Of a DNA stretch of 64,000 nucleotides, positions 54,979 to 63,590 are shown one piece after another; the stretch's first letter is position 1, and every line of letters starts with the position of its first letter. A program made the translations under genes and the position numbers. This DNA comes from Faecalicatena orotica. GTDB taxonomy: Bacteria; Bacillota; Clostridia; Lachnospirales; Lachnospiraceae. Under the pieces are notes generated by a model, which was not told the origin of the DNA, made no database searches, and saw only the letters and a list, made by a program, of their open reading frames with translations. Where the stretch lies: NCBI RefSeq assembly GCF_003149245.1, contig NZ_QGDL01000021.1, positions 18,014 to 82,013 on the forward strand. Direction: 5' to 3'.

Positions 54979-56220
54979 CTAAAAATAAAGATTTAAGTAT
55001 TCGCCAAGTCTTTTTTCTTTGTCAAATTCCATTGAAACTTTTCTGCAAGCCTCACGTACTTTGCTACGATGGACTATCGTATGTTCTACACTGTCTGTCA
55101 ATACTTTTGACACCGTTGAAAAATCCACAGTATTAGGAGATGCTTTGCTCACAACGTTTCCCACAAAAATATTAGTGTGTTGTTTAGCCATTTGGATAGC
55201 CTCTGGGCTGCCACCAGTATCGTATGTTAATACTGGTGTTCCACATGCCAAGGCTTCAATATTTGTGGTGGGAAAGTTGTCTTCATATGTCGGATTAAAA
55301 AATAAAGTTGCAACAGAGTATAGATTTACCAATTCAGTAATATTATTCGTTCGTGTGATTCCAGTAATCGTTTTGGGAATGGATTCTAATTGTTTCTTTG
55401 TTAATCCAACGACAACAAATTGATATTTACCACATAATTTTTCGGAAATTTTTATTATGTCATTTAGTCCTTTGCGCTCTGTCCACTCACTTGCACCCCC
55501 AAGAACTATTGGTTTATCTGTGAGTTCATATTTTTTGATTGTAGAAGCTGCTTGTTCAACCGAACTAGGTTTGAAAATCTCCAAATCAATTCCGTTATAA
55601 ATAACTTTACATGGATACTTATTTAAATAAGACTGCTTGACTATTTGAGACAACCATTTACATGGAGTAACGATTGTACAATTTAAACCCGTAAATAATT
55701 CTCTTTTTTTGTTCCAATTAAACTGCGAACCATCTATTAGACTGGATGCCGGATAGGCTCTCAGTTGTGTGCATTTAGAGCAACCCGTTTTCCATTTATT
55801 ACATGCCACCATATCAAACCATGCACAATGCCCTGTCATCGCCCAACAATCGTGCAGTGTCCACACAACTTTAATCTTTTTATCCTTAATATATTTAAAT
55901 AAGAGTTCTATATTTATATAATACCCATGCACATTATGTAGATGGATTATATCGGGCTTAATTTTATCAAGATACCATATAAGCTTTTTAGTTGCTCTTA
56001 TAGAGGCAAATCCCGTTCTGTCTGTCAATCTTGTGTACAAGCCATGTATTTTCACACCTATATCGTCCTTAATCACTATTTCTCTATCGTCATTAGCATT
56101 TCGTCCCCGTCCCCATGCCACATAAGAATCATGTCCGTTTTGCAATAATATATTATGCAAGTTAAGCATGATTGTCCCAGTAGCTTTATATGGAAAGGTG
56201 TTAATCTGAACAATTTTCAC
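54979..56220 (-). CDS. Glycosyltransferase, GT4-like (WcaC type)
   Basis: 413 residues. N-terminal VQINTFPYKATGTIMLNLHN, PDIIHLHNVHGYYINIELL and WTLHDCWAMTGHCAWFDM with a Cys-rich CNKWKTGCSKCTQL loop are characteristic. Donor domain GGASEWTERKGLND and the NIEALACGTPVLTYDTGGSPE segment with E-x7-E. Adds a sugar early in the minus-strand unit. Confidence 0.9.
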   Translation of the reverse strand: MKIVQINTFPYKATGTIMLNLHNILLQNGHDSYVAWGRGRNANDDREIVIKDDIGVKIHGLYTRLTDRTGFASIRATKKLIWYLDKIKPDIIHLHNVHGYYINIELLFKYIKDKKIKVVWTLHDCWAMTGHCAWFDMVACNKWKTGCSKCTQLRAYPASSLIDGSQFNWNKKRELFTGLNCTIVTPCKWLSQIVKQSYLNKYPCKVIYNGIDLEIFKPSSVEQAASTIKKYELTDKPIVLGGASEWTERKGLNDIIKISEKLCGKYQFVVVGLTKKQLESIPKTITGITRTNNITELVNLYSVATLFFNPTYEDNFPTTNIEALACGTPVLTYDTGGSPEAIQMAKQHTNIFVGNVVSKASPNTVDFSTVSKVLTDSVEHTIVHRSKVREACRKVSMEFDKEKRLGEYLNLYF

Positions 56221-56234
56221 CGATCTACACCTCC

Positions 56235-57503
56235 TTACAGTTTCAAAATCTCTTCAACATACTTTTTTACTGATACATCACGAGTCAAATTATTAACCAA
56301 ATTCTCACGGCCTCTTTTTCCCATCTCGATTACCTTATTTGTGCCATCATTTTCTATAAACCATTTTATTTTAGCGATTACATCTTCGTAATCGCCTGGG
56401 TCAGAACACAATCCGCCTTTAGTTTCCTCAATAATGCAACGAATTTCACTATCTTTTTCCAGTACAGCGAGTACACTCTTGCCAACTGCAGCAATTCCAT
56501 AATATTTACTTGGACAGCTAACGCCTTTTATCCCCTTTGTATTTACACACCAGTGAACATCACCCGCATTCAAACTATAAATCAAATCATTTTTGTCCTG
56601 ATAAGGAATGAAGACTACATTATGCATGTTCTTTTCTTCTTTATAAGATACTAGCTTATCAAATACGGAACCTGCCCCGACAAACACGAATGCAACCTCT
56701 CGACCAATCGCAGTCTTGGTTCCCGGTTTAAACATCTCAATAACTTTCATCAAATTTTCCAAATCATAGTATAAGCCAATATTACCGGAATACATTATGA
56801 TGAATTTGTCTACTAGCCCATACTTTTCTTTAAAAGCTACGACCTTAGGATGATCTGCTTCCACTGGATAGATTTCTTTCTCATTAATCCAATTGTTGAT
56901 CATTACTGTCTTAGGCACTTTCTGACCTTTAAAACGGTTATGTACGGTCTGAACTAAATCTCGGCCAACTGTGATTATCAAGTCGCTCTGGCGGCAACTG
57001 AACTTATCGAAAAACATCATTACACCAGTAATAAGTTTATTGTTACTGAAATTAATCGCCAGTATCTGCTCTGGGTTGAAATCCTGAATATTATAAATAT
57101 ACTTTGCGTGTTTCATCCATTTTCCCCACACACCCAGCAAACCTCCGAGAATAGGCGGCTGAGAAATAGAAAACACATAGTCTTGTTTACCAACTTTGAA
57201 AGTTGCCAGCATAGAACCAAAGAAATAGGTTAATATATTCTTGATGCGGCTTCTCGTGTCGGTCTTACTAAATTCAGGAACTCGAATTCTAAGAATCTCT
57301 ACATTATTTATACTTTCTCTATAAAACCTCTGTGTCTTATACTCATCTTCCACGATCCCTAAATAACTAGGTACAACACAAATCACTGTGATATCAAATT
57401 TTTCCTGCATTCCTTCCGCCAACTCTCTCAGGATCTGACCGGTAGAGGCAGTATCCGGGATGTAATAATGAGCATAAATCAACAAATTTTTCTTTCCACT
57501 CAT
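56235..57503 (-). CDS. Glycosyltransferase, GT4-like (WbuB type)
   Basis: 422 residues. YAHYYIPDTASTGQILRELAEG, QPPILGGLLGVW and YNIQDFNPEQ are typical of WbuB-like enzymes, often N-acetyl-hexosamine transferases acting second in a repeat unit. First intact gene of the minus-strand cluster, directly after the ugd remnant. Confidence 0.9.
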   Translation of the reverse strand: MSGKKNLLIYAHYYIPDTASTGQILRELAEGMQEKFDITVICVVPSYLGIVEDEYKTQRFYRESINNVEILRIRVPEFSKTDTRSRIKNILTYFFGSMLATFKVGKQDYVFSISQPPILGGLLGVWGKWMKHAKYIYNIQDFNPEQILAINFSNNKLITGVMMFFDKFSCRQSDLIITVGRDLVQTVHNRFKGQKVPKTVMINNWINEKEIYPVEADHPKVVAFKEKYGLVDKFIIMYSGNIGLYYDLENLMKVIEMFKPGTKTAIGREVAFVFVGAGSVFDKLVSYKEEKNMHNVVFIPYQDKNDLIYSLNAGDVHWCVNTKGIKGVSCPSKYYGIAAVGKSVLAVLEKDSEIRCIIEETKGGLCSDPGDYEDVIAKIKWFIENDGTNKVIEMGKRGRENLVNNLTRDVSVKKYVEEILKL

Positions 57504-57625
57504 TCATTCAGATCCTTTCCTTACTTATCATCCGGGTAGAGCATCGGGATTACACCTACTTTAGTACTACGATTTATACGATTCCTTTTCACATTTTCTC
57601 CTGCTATAGAATTCTGCATGTCTTG

Positions 57626-58523
57626 TTAGTCCCTTTGGAAAATATCTCTTGTATAAACCTTATCCTTCACATCGTCCAGGCAACTGCCATATCTATTCGC
57701 AATGCTTGCATTGCTCATTGACTTAAAATTTGCCAAGTCATTCACAACCACAGAACCGAGGGAGGTTTCACCATCTTCCCATGTCGGCTCATATATTACA
57801 ATGGTCGCCCCCTTAGCCTTGATGCGCTTCATGACACCCTGATTGATCTGCTGCGTATTCAGCCCCTTCATCTCCGCATAGGTGTCCAGCTCATTGAAAT
57901 ATGCAACACGCAGAGCCAGAAATGTATTGGCAAAGAGCTTTACGGCCTCTGCTTCAGTAAATCCCATAAACAGCGTATCAATGCACCATCAGCCAACAGC
58001 TCTGCAAAGACCTTCTCAGCATCAACCAGTCGTTAGTCATTCATATCTGTGCCCATGATAATATGGGACGGGTACAAGTTATCGTAGAAAGCCTTGGATT
58101 CACACAAAAACTCCGGGCTAAAGATGATATTTTTGCTGCCGAACTTCTCACGTACAGACTGTGTATATCCAACTGGAATGTTAGACTTGATAACCATGAC
58201 GGCGTGGGGGGATACTCTATTACTAGCTTGATCACCGCTTCAACAGCAGATGTATCAAAGTGCTGTGTCCGGCTGTCGTAATTTGTCGGGGTTGCGACTA
58301 CCACAAAATCCTCATCCGAGTACGCTGCTTTCGCATCCAGTGTGGCTGTCAGATTCAGTTCCTTTTCCTCAAGATATTTTTCAATATAGTCATCCTGTAT
58401 GGGCGATTTTTTATTGTTAATCAGCTCAACTTTTTCAGGCATAACATCTACAGCTATGACCTTATTGTGCTGTGCTAAAAGCACTGCCAGAAATAGTCCT
58501 ACATAACCGGTATCGGCTACTGC
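57626..58523 (-). pseudogene. ugd: UDP-glucose 6-dehydrogenase remnant
   Basis: Homology to Ugd is clear but broken. The N-terminal TGYVGLFLAVLLAQHNKV segment has Asp where the Rossmann motif needs Gly, and no proper start. A frameshift lies in a six-C run (minus strand; 58206-58211); after it the frame reads [14 protein letters not shown] and [13 protein letters not shown] nonsense codon (58033-58035) stands where Glu is expected before RLVDAEKVFAEL. A small deletion shifts frame near 57985, and NTQQI is joined directly to [12 protein letters not shown] (near 57845), losing about 100 or more codons, including the catalytic Cys region. No functional enzyme can result. Confidence 0.92.
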
Positions 58524-58602
58524 ACACAGAGCAAGGCAACAGAGGAAGACCAACTTCACCTGTCGCTTTGTTTAGAACCTTCTGTATCACACAAATCCCC
58601 CC

Positions 58603-58627
58603 TTACCTCCAAATAATTGTTATTATT
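58603..58627 (-). repeat. Right copy of the 25-bp inverted repeat bounding the variable glycan region
   Basis: Complement of 26757-26781 over exactly 25 bp; the next base on each side differs. It lies between the ugd remnant and the fkp promoter, so inversion would leave fkp and its promoter untouched. Confidence 0.85.
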
Positions 58628-58634
58628 AGTACCT

Positions 58635-58673
58635 CCCCCATTTCCCCCTCCCCCCGCCTTGTCATTTCCCCCC
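58635..58673 (-). other. G-quadruplex-prone tract beside the right inverted repeat
   Basis: On the minus strand there are four G-runs in 39 nt: G6, 12-nt loop, G6, 1-nt loop, G5, 4-nt loop, G5. It starts eight bp from the 25-bp repeat and overlaps the fkp -35 box and part of its spacer. Such runs are rare in this AT-rich setting. Confidence 0.6.
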
Positions 58674-58687
58674 AACTCCGCTATAAT
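58659..58687 (+). promoter_or_regulatory. Promoter of fkp
   Basis: TTGTCA (58659-58664), 17-bp spacer, TATAAT (58682-58687), 82 bp before the fkp start. It reads away from the variable region. Confidence 0.75.
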
Positions 58688-58769
58688 AAATAAAGCAGTA
58701 ATATTTGAAGTCTCGAAGCCAAATTAAGATAATCCAAAATAAAATACCGCAGGAAAAGGAAAAAGTAAT

Positions 58770-61700
58770 ATGGAATTAACATCTAAAAGAATGAAGAATT
58801 TATTTTTGAGCCAGTCATATTTTGATGCATGGGAAGATTATGAGAGGAGTCTCAAAAAGTCTAGTTTTATTAAGTGGGACTATGTGATTCTGACTGCATC
58901 CAATGAAGAGCAGGCGGCGATGTACCGCGGGCAGATTGAAGAGCGCCTTCAGCAGCGCCGCCTTCCGTCTTCTACGATTTATGAGGTCCTTCCAGACCCG
59001 GAAGGCAGGAGAGTGGGATCGGGAGGGGCCACTTTCAATGTGCTGGCTTACCTTGCTCAGCGCGAAGGGAAGTCAGAGTATCATTTTAAGGACAAGCGGA
59101 TCCTTGTGATTCATTCCGGAGGGGACAGCAAACGTGTTCCGCAGTATTCTGCGACGGGTAAATTATTTTCCCCGGTTCCGCGTGAACTCCCGAATGGATA
59201 TGCCTCTACGTTGTTTGATGAGTTCATGATCGTGATGTCCGGTGTGCCTTCCAGATTCAGGGAGGGGATGCTGATTCTTTCCGGTGATGTTTTGTTATTA
59301 TTCAATCCTCTGCAGATTGATTTCCAGAATGAAGGTGCGGCAGCTATCTCCTTCAAGGAGCATGTGGATACGGGAAAGGATCATGGCGTTTTCTTGAATG
59401 ACGGGAATGATTACGTGGCAAGGTTTTTACATAAACAAACAGTATCTATGCTTAGGGAGAGCGGTGCGGTGAATGACAGGGGATGTGTGGACCTGGATAC
59501 CGGGGCCGTGATCTTAAGCACAGGTCTTATGGATGCGCTGTATTCTCTGATCAGTACGGACGGGTATCTGGATCAGAATAAATTTCAGGAATTTGTAAAT
59601 GACAAGGCACGGATCAGCTTTTATGGTGATTTTCTTTATCCGCTGGCACGGGAGGCTACTTTGGAGCAGTTTTATCAGGAAGCGGCGGAAGGAGTGATCT
59701 GCGAAGAACTGATCAGCTGCCGTGAGAAAATCTGGCAGGCGATACATTCATTTTCTATGAAACTGCTGTGCCTTTCTCCGGCAGAATTTATACATTTTGG
59801 TACTACGAAGGAACTCCTGAGTCTTGTGACAGAGGATGTTTCCTCCTATGAGTTCCTTAACTGGAAAAAGCAGGTGATGTTCTCAGGAGTCGGAGATGCA
59901 GATTTTGCCGCGCACAGGGCGTATGTAGGGCGCAGGGCGAATGTCCGGAAAGGTGCGTATCTGGAGGACTGCTTTATACTGGGCAATACAAAGGTCGGCG
60001 AAGGATGTGTGATATCCAATTTAAAGCTGACGGACTGTATCATTCCGCCGGGAATCGTTCTGCATGGCCTGCGTCTGATTAACGGGAAGTATGTTGTCCG
60101 TATTTATGGTGTAGAAGATAATCCGAAGGGATTCTATAAAGAAAATGACAGCTTTCTGGGTACCAGTCTTTCCAGACTGTTAAGTGAAAATGATATTTCA
60201 CAGGATACATTGTGGCAGGATAAGGACAAGTATCTGTGGTTTGCCAACCTATATCCGGTATGCGATACCATGAAAGAAGGAATAGAGCAGGCTCTTTTCC
60301 TTTATGATATGTGTCATGGGCGTGCTGCGAAAGAAGAGATCAGGCAGTGGAAGACAAGGAAGAGAATGAGTCTGTATTCCAGTTTTTATATGGCAGATGT
60401 GAATTACAGCCGATCATGGAAGGATGAGCTGGAAAACCGTATCCTTGCAAGTAAGTTTGTAAATATGCTGGAGAGCGGAGTTTATTATAAAGATGCTTAT
60501 CAGGTGTTTGGCAGCAAGGGAATTACAGAGGCGATTTACAGGGAGCTTCTGAAGGATGCGCAGGAAGCAGATTTTTCACTGAGGATCAGGATTTACTATG
60601 CGGTTTCCAGATTTATGAAGGAAAAAGATCTGGAATTTGATGGGATGTCCTATGACTATACAGAGGGACTATGTTTTGAAGGGATTCAGAAAGAAATTTT
60701 TGACAATGCGGTCAGTAAACTGCGTACTGCTAATTCATTTAAGATCTGTAAGGACAGGGTTGATGTAAAGCTTCCGGTCCGTGTTAACTGGGGAGGCGGC
60801 TGGACGGATACCCCGCCGCACTGTAATGAACAGGGCGGAGTTGTGCTGAATGCTGCAATCAGCCTGAATGGGATTCTGCCGGTACAGATTACGGTAAAAC
60901 GGCTTGAAGATTACCATATTGAATTTGAGTCCACGGATATCGGTGTGTTTGGAGAGATTCATACTGTTTCGGAAGTTCAGGACTGCCATAATCCATATGA
61001 TTCTTTTGCACTCCACAAAGCCGCACTGATTGCATGCGGGATTGTGCCGTTATATGGGGATGCGTCATTGGAAGATATCTTGAAGCGTCTGGGCGGAGGA
61101 ATTTATCTTTCCACGCAGGTGATCGGCATACCAAAGGGCTCCGGTCTAGGGACAAGCAGTATTTTGTCAGGTGCATGTGTAAAAGGGATTTACGAATTCC
61201 TTGGTGCGGATATCAGTGATGATGAGATTTACGGCATAGTTCTTTCTATGGAACAGATTATGAGCACCGGCGGAGGATGGCAGGATCAGGTTGGCGGTCT
61301 GACGAACGGAGTAAAGTTTATTACGACAGAGCCGGGCATTGATCAGGAAATTCATGTTGAGAAGGTGCATTTGTCAGATTCTGTAAAAGAAGAGCTTCAG
61401 GAACGGTTCGCTGTCATTTATACAGGGCAGCGCAGGCTGGCAAGAAACCTTCTGCGTGATGTTGTCGGAAGTTACATCGGTGCAAGGCCGGAGAGTATAC
61501 AGGCACTGAAGGATATGCAGCCTTTGGCAGCGCTGATGAAGTTTGCTCTGGAAAGAGGCAGTGTAGATGAGTTTGCAGAACTTCTGAACCGGCACTGGGA
61601 ACTTTCAAAACAGCTTGACCAGGGATCATCCAACACTTGTATCGAGCAGATTTTCCTATCCTGTCAGGATTTGATAAGCGGGCGGTTTATTGCCGGCGCC

Positions 61701-61829
61701 GGCGGAGGCGGCTTCCTGATGGTAATCTTGAATAAGGGAGTTACAAAACAGCAGCTGAAAGACAGACTGCATGAAATTTTCCAGGACAGCGGAGTAGATG
61801 TATGGGAATCCGCATTTATACGGGATTAA
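58770..61829 (+). CDS. fkp: Bifunctional L-fucokinase/GDP-L-fucose pyrophosphorylase-like protein
   Basis: 1019 residues, close to Bacteroides Fkp (about 950). The N-terminal pyrophosphorylase part has VGSGGATFNVLAYL (about 82-95), HSGGDSKRVPQYSATGKLF and a beta-helix-like stretch near 380-440. The C-terminal GHMP kinase part (about 665-1019) has VRVNWGGGWTDTPPHCNE, the ATP loop PKGSGLGTSS (788-797) and GAGGGGFLMVI. It converts free fucose through fucose-1-phosphate to GDP-fucose. Three fucosyltransferase-like genes nearby fit this. A heptose kinase/guanylyltransferase of related fold is the main alternative. It leads an operon with the phosphatase gene. Confidence 0.85.
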   Translation: MELTSKRMKNLFLSQSYFDAWEDYERSLKKSSFIKWDYVILTASNEEQAAMYRGQIEERLQQRRLPSSTIYEVLPDPEGRRVGSGGATFNVLAYLAQREGKSEYHFKDKRILVIHSGGDSKRVPQYSATGKLFSPVPRELPNGYASTLFDEFMIVMSGVPSRFREGMLILSGDVLLLFNPLQIDFQNEGAAAISFKEHVDTGKDHGVFLNDGNDYVARFLHKQTVSMLRESGAVNDRGCVDLDTGAVILSTGLMDALYSLISTDGYLDQNKFQEFVNDKARISFYGDFLYPLAREATLEQFYQEAAEGVICEELISCREKIWQAIHSFSMKLLCLSPAEFIHFGTTKELLSLVTEDVSSYEFLNWKKQVMFSGVGDADFAAHRAYVGRRANVRKGAYLEDCFILGNTKVGEGCVISNLKLTDCIIPPGIVLHGLRLINGKYVVRIYGVEDNPKGFYKENDSFLGTSLSRLLSENDISQDTLWQDKDKYLWFANLYPVCDTMKEGIEQALFLYDMCHGRAAKEEIRQWKTRKRMSLYSSFYMADVNYSRSWKDELENRILASKFVNMLESGVYYKDAYQVFGSKGITEAIYRELLKDAQEADFSLRIRIYYAVSRFMKEKDLEFDGMSYDYTEGLCFEGIQKEIFDNAVSKLRTANSFKICKDRVDVKLPVRVNWGGGWTDTPPHCNEQGGVVLNAAISLNGILPVQITVKRLEDYHIEFESTDIGVFGEIHTVSEVQDCHNPYDSFALHKAALIACGIVPLYGDASLEDILKRLGGGIYLSTQVIGIPKGSGLGTSSILSGACVKGIYEFLGADISDDEIYGIVLSMEQIMSTGGGWQDQVGGLTNGVKFITTEPGIDQEIHVEKVHLSDSVKEELQERFAVIYTGQRRLARNLLRDVVGSYIGARPESIQALKDMQPLAALMKFALERGSVDEFAELLNRHWELSKQLDQGSSNTCIEQIFLSCQDLISGRFIAGAGGGGFLMVILNKGVTKQQLKDRLHEIFQDSGVDVWESAFIRD

Positions 61830-61839
61830 TACATAAAGC

Positions 61840-61871
61840 CCCCAGCCGGTCAGCGTAGAGATAGGCTGGGG
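61840..61871 (+). other. Hairpin between fkp and the phosphatase gene
   Basis: CCCCAGCC (61840-61847) pairs with GGCTGGGG (61864-61871). No U-tract follows, so it more likely stabilises or processes the transcript than ends it. Confidence 0.5.
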
Positions 61872-61895
61872 TGTAAACGGTAACGGGAGGCGGCC

Positions 61896-62669
61896 ATGCT
61901 ATACGAAGAAATAACGAAATGTGTGAAACAGGCGGGCGGTATGATGAAAAATGCGTCTGCTGCAGAAACGGATATATATAATAAGGAAGGTTTTTCTAAT
62001 TTTGTCACAGAGTATGATAAGAAGGTGCAGGATTTTCTTGTACAGGAAATGAAGAAACTGATTCCTGAGGCCGCATTTCTGGCAGAAGAGAATGGGGTTC
62101 AGCAGAGTATGGGAGAAGGGTATTGTTTTATTATTGATCCCATTGACGGAACGACGAATTTTATATTCGACTATAAAAACAGTTGTGTTTCGCTGGGACT
62201 TGCGAAGAATAAGGAGATGGTTTTCGCGGCTGTCTATAATCCTTATACAGAGGAACTCTATACAGCGGAAAAGGGAAAAGGTGCGTTTAAGAATGGGAAG
62301 AAAATTGCAAGTACATCGAAAGGCCTTGTGGACAGCATCGCGGCGTTTGGATGTGCGAGATATAATTCCGACGATACGGACCGGATATTTGATTTTGCAA
62401 AATCCCTTTATCTGAACAGCCTCGGAGTCCGCAACGGCGGCTCCTCAGCCATTGACCTGTGCAGAGTCGCATCCGGCAGCAATGGAATTTATACGGAGCT
62501 CCTTCTCCAGCCTTGGGATTATGCTGCAGCCTCTTTGATTATCAGTGAGGCCGGGGGCAGGATCAGCCAGGTGGACGGGAAAGAAATCACACTTGATAAG
62601 CCATGTTCTATACTGGCAGGCGGACAGCTTTGCTGGAAGGAAGCGTTGGAATTGTGGTGCAGGTTTTAA
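61896..62669 (+). CDS. Inositol-monophosphatase-family phosphatase
   Basis: 257 residues. Metal-site motifs: AEENG (about 66-70), DPIDGTTNF (81-89) and PWDYAAASLI (about 206-215). It removes phosphate from a small sugar or nucleotide phosphate with Mg. GGGAGG precedes the ATG. As the second gene of the fkp operon it may act on a sugar phosphate tied to fucose salvage; the substrate is open. Confidence 0.87.
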   Translation: MLYEEITKCVKQAGGMMKNASAAETDIYNKEGFSNFVTEYDKKVQDFLVQEMKKLIPEAAFLAEENGVQQSMGEGYCFIIDPIDGTTNFIFDYKNSCVSLGLAKNKEMVFAAVYNPYTEELYTAEKGKGAFKNGKKIASTSKGLVDSIAAFGCARYNSDDTDRIFDFAKSLYLNSLGVRNGGSSAIDLCRVASGSNGIYTELLLQPWDYAAASLIISEAGGRISQVDGKEITLDKPCSILAGGQLCWKEALELWCRF

Positions 62670-62689
62670 AACGCATAGGAAGAGAAGCA

Positions 62690-62722
62690 CTCCCGCATGA
62701 AAACTGCGGGGGTAATTTTATT
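62690..62722 (+). terminator. Terminator of the fkp operon
   Basis: CTCCCGCA (62690-62697) pairs with TGCGGGGG (62705-62712), then TAATTTTATT. It overlaps the 3' end of the converging AraC gene. Confidence 0.8.
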
Positions 62723-63590
62723 TTACCCACCGTTTTCGAAATTCCCCGGGCGTTATGCCCTCTATTTTTTTAAAGAGTCTCGTAAAGTATCCGGGATCGT
62801 CTATTCCACATTCTCTGCTGATATTTTCGATGCTGTCATCAGTAAATCGCAGCAGGCGCTTTCCAAGAGTGATTCGCTGGTAAATGATGTAGTGGTTGAT
62901 GGATGCCCCGAATTGTTTCTTGAACAGCCTTGTCAGATAGTACTTATTGATATAGAAGCGTTCCGACAGCGCATCCAGATATATCTTTTCAGTAAAATGT
63001 TCATCTATATATTTTTTAATATCGTTTAATTTAGTCTGTGCGGCCTCCTGATGATCTGAAATCAGGCTGTGAGAGCCGCTTTCTTCCATTGTAAGGGTCA
63101 ATAGCCGGACCAGCTTTTCATATAGTTTCATGTCTCTCACAGGGCTGTCGGCATTTGCAGTCAGAAATATTTCCTCCAGCAGGTTTTCGTAGCGTGCAGG
63201 TTCACTTGTTGTAAAATACCAGGTTCCACCCCTGTCTAAAAACTTCTCATAAATGCTGTCCATATTCGGTCCGTAAAAGTGGACCCATTTGAGCCGCCAG
63301 AGCTGTTCAGTCGAGGAAGCATGGGAATATGGCTTCTGGCAGTTAAAGAAAACGCAGTCTCCGGGGCGCAGGTGCACCTCTTTATTGTCGTACTGCACAC
63401 TGCCCAGACCGTCTAATACGATAAAAAACAGGTAGGAATTTAATTGTTCCCTCCGGCTCACATGAGGCTTAAGTGCAGTGAGTTCACCCGTTTCCTGCAG
63501 GTAGATCAAAGAACTCTTGGCAAATACCGAAGGTGTATACAAGACTCTGTTGGACTGTACCTGGTTACCGGTAAATAATTGTTTATCCAT
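62718..63590 (-). CDS. AraC-family transcriptional regulator
   Basis: 290 residues. N-terminal cupin-like sensor (about 15-150, HLRPGDCVFFNCQKPYSH) and two C-terminal helix-turn-helix units (about 190-288; YINKYYLTRLFKKQFG and ISRECGIDDPGYFTRLFKKIEGITPGEFRK). Such proteins usually activate sugar-use genes. It converges on the fkp operon; whether it controls fkp or a gene beyond the window is not shown. A weak promoter (TTGGAT-17-TACATT on the minus strand) lies upstream. Confidence 0.92.
   Translation of the reverse strand: MDKQLFTGNQVQSNRVLYTPSVFAKSSLIYLQETGELTALKPHVSRREQLNSYLFFIVLDGLGSVQYDNKEVHLRPGDCVFFNCQKPYSHASSTEQLWRLKWVHFYGPNMDSIYEKFLDRGGTWYFTTSEPARYENLLEEIFLTANADSPVRDMKLYEKLVRLLTLTMEESGSHSLISDHQEAAQTKLNDIKKYIDEHFTEKIYLDALSERFYINKYYLTRLFKKQFGASINHYIIYQRITLGKRLLRFTDDSIENISRECGIDDPGYFTRLFKKIEGITPGEFRKRWVK

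Noticed and set aside
58041..58559. 172-codon minus-strand ORF as an intact gene
   Set aside because: It is the N-terminal piece of the ugd remnant running out of frame after the six-C tract.
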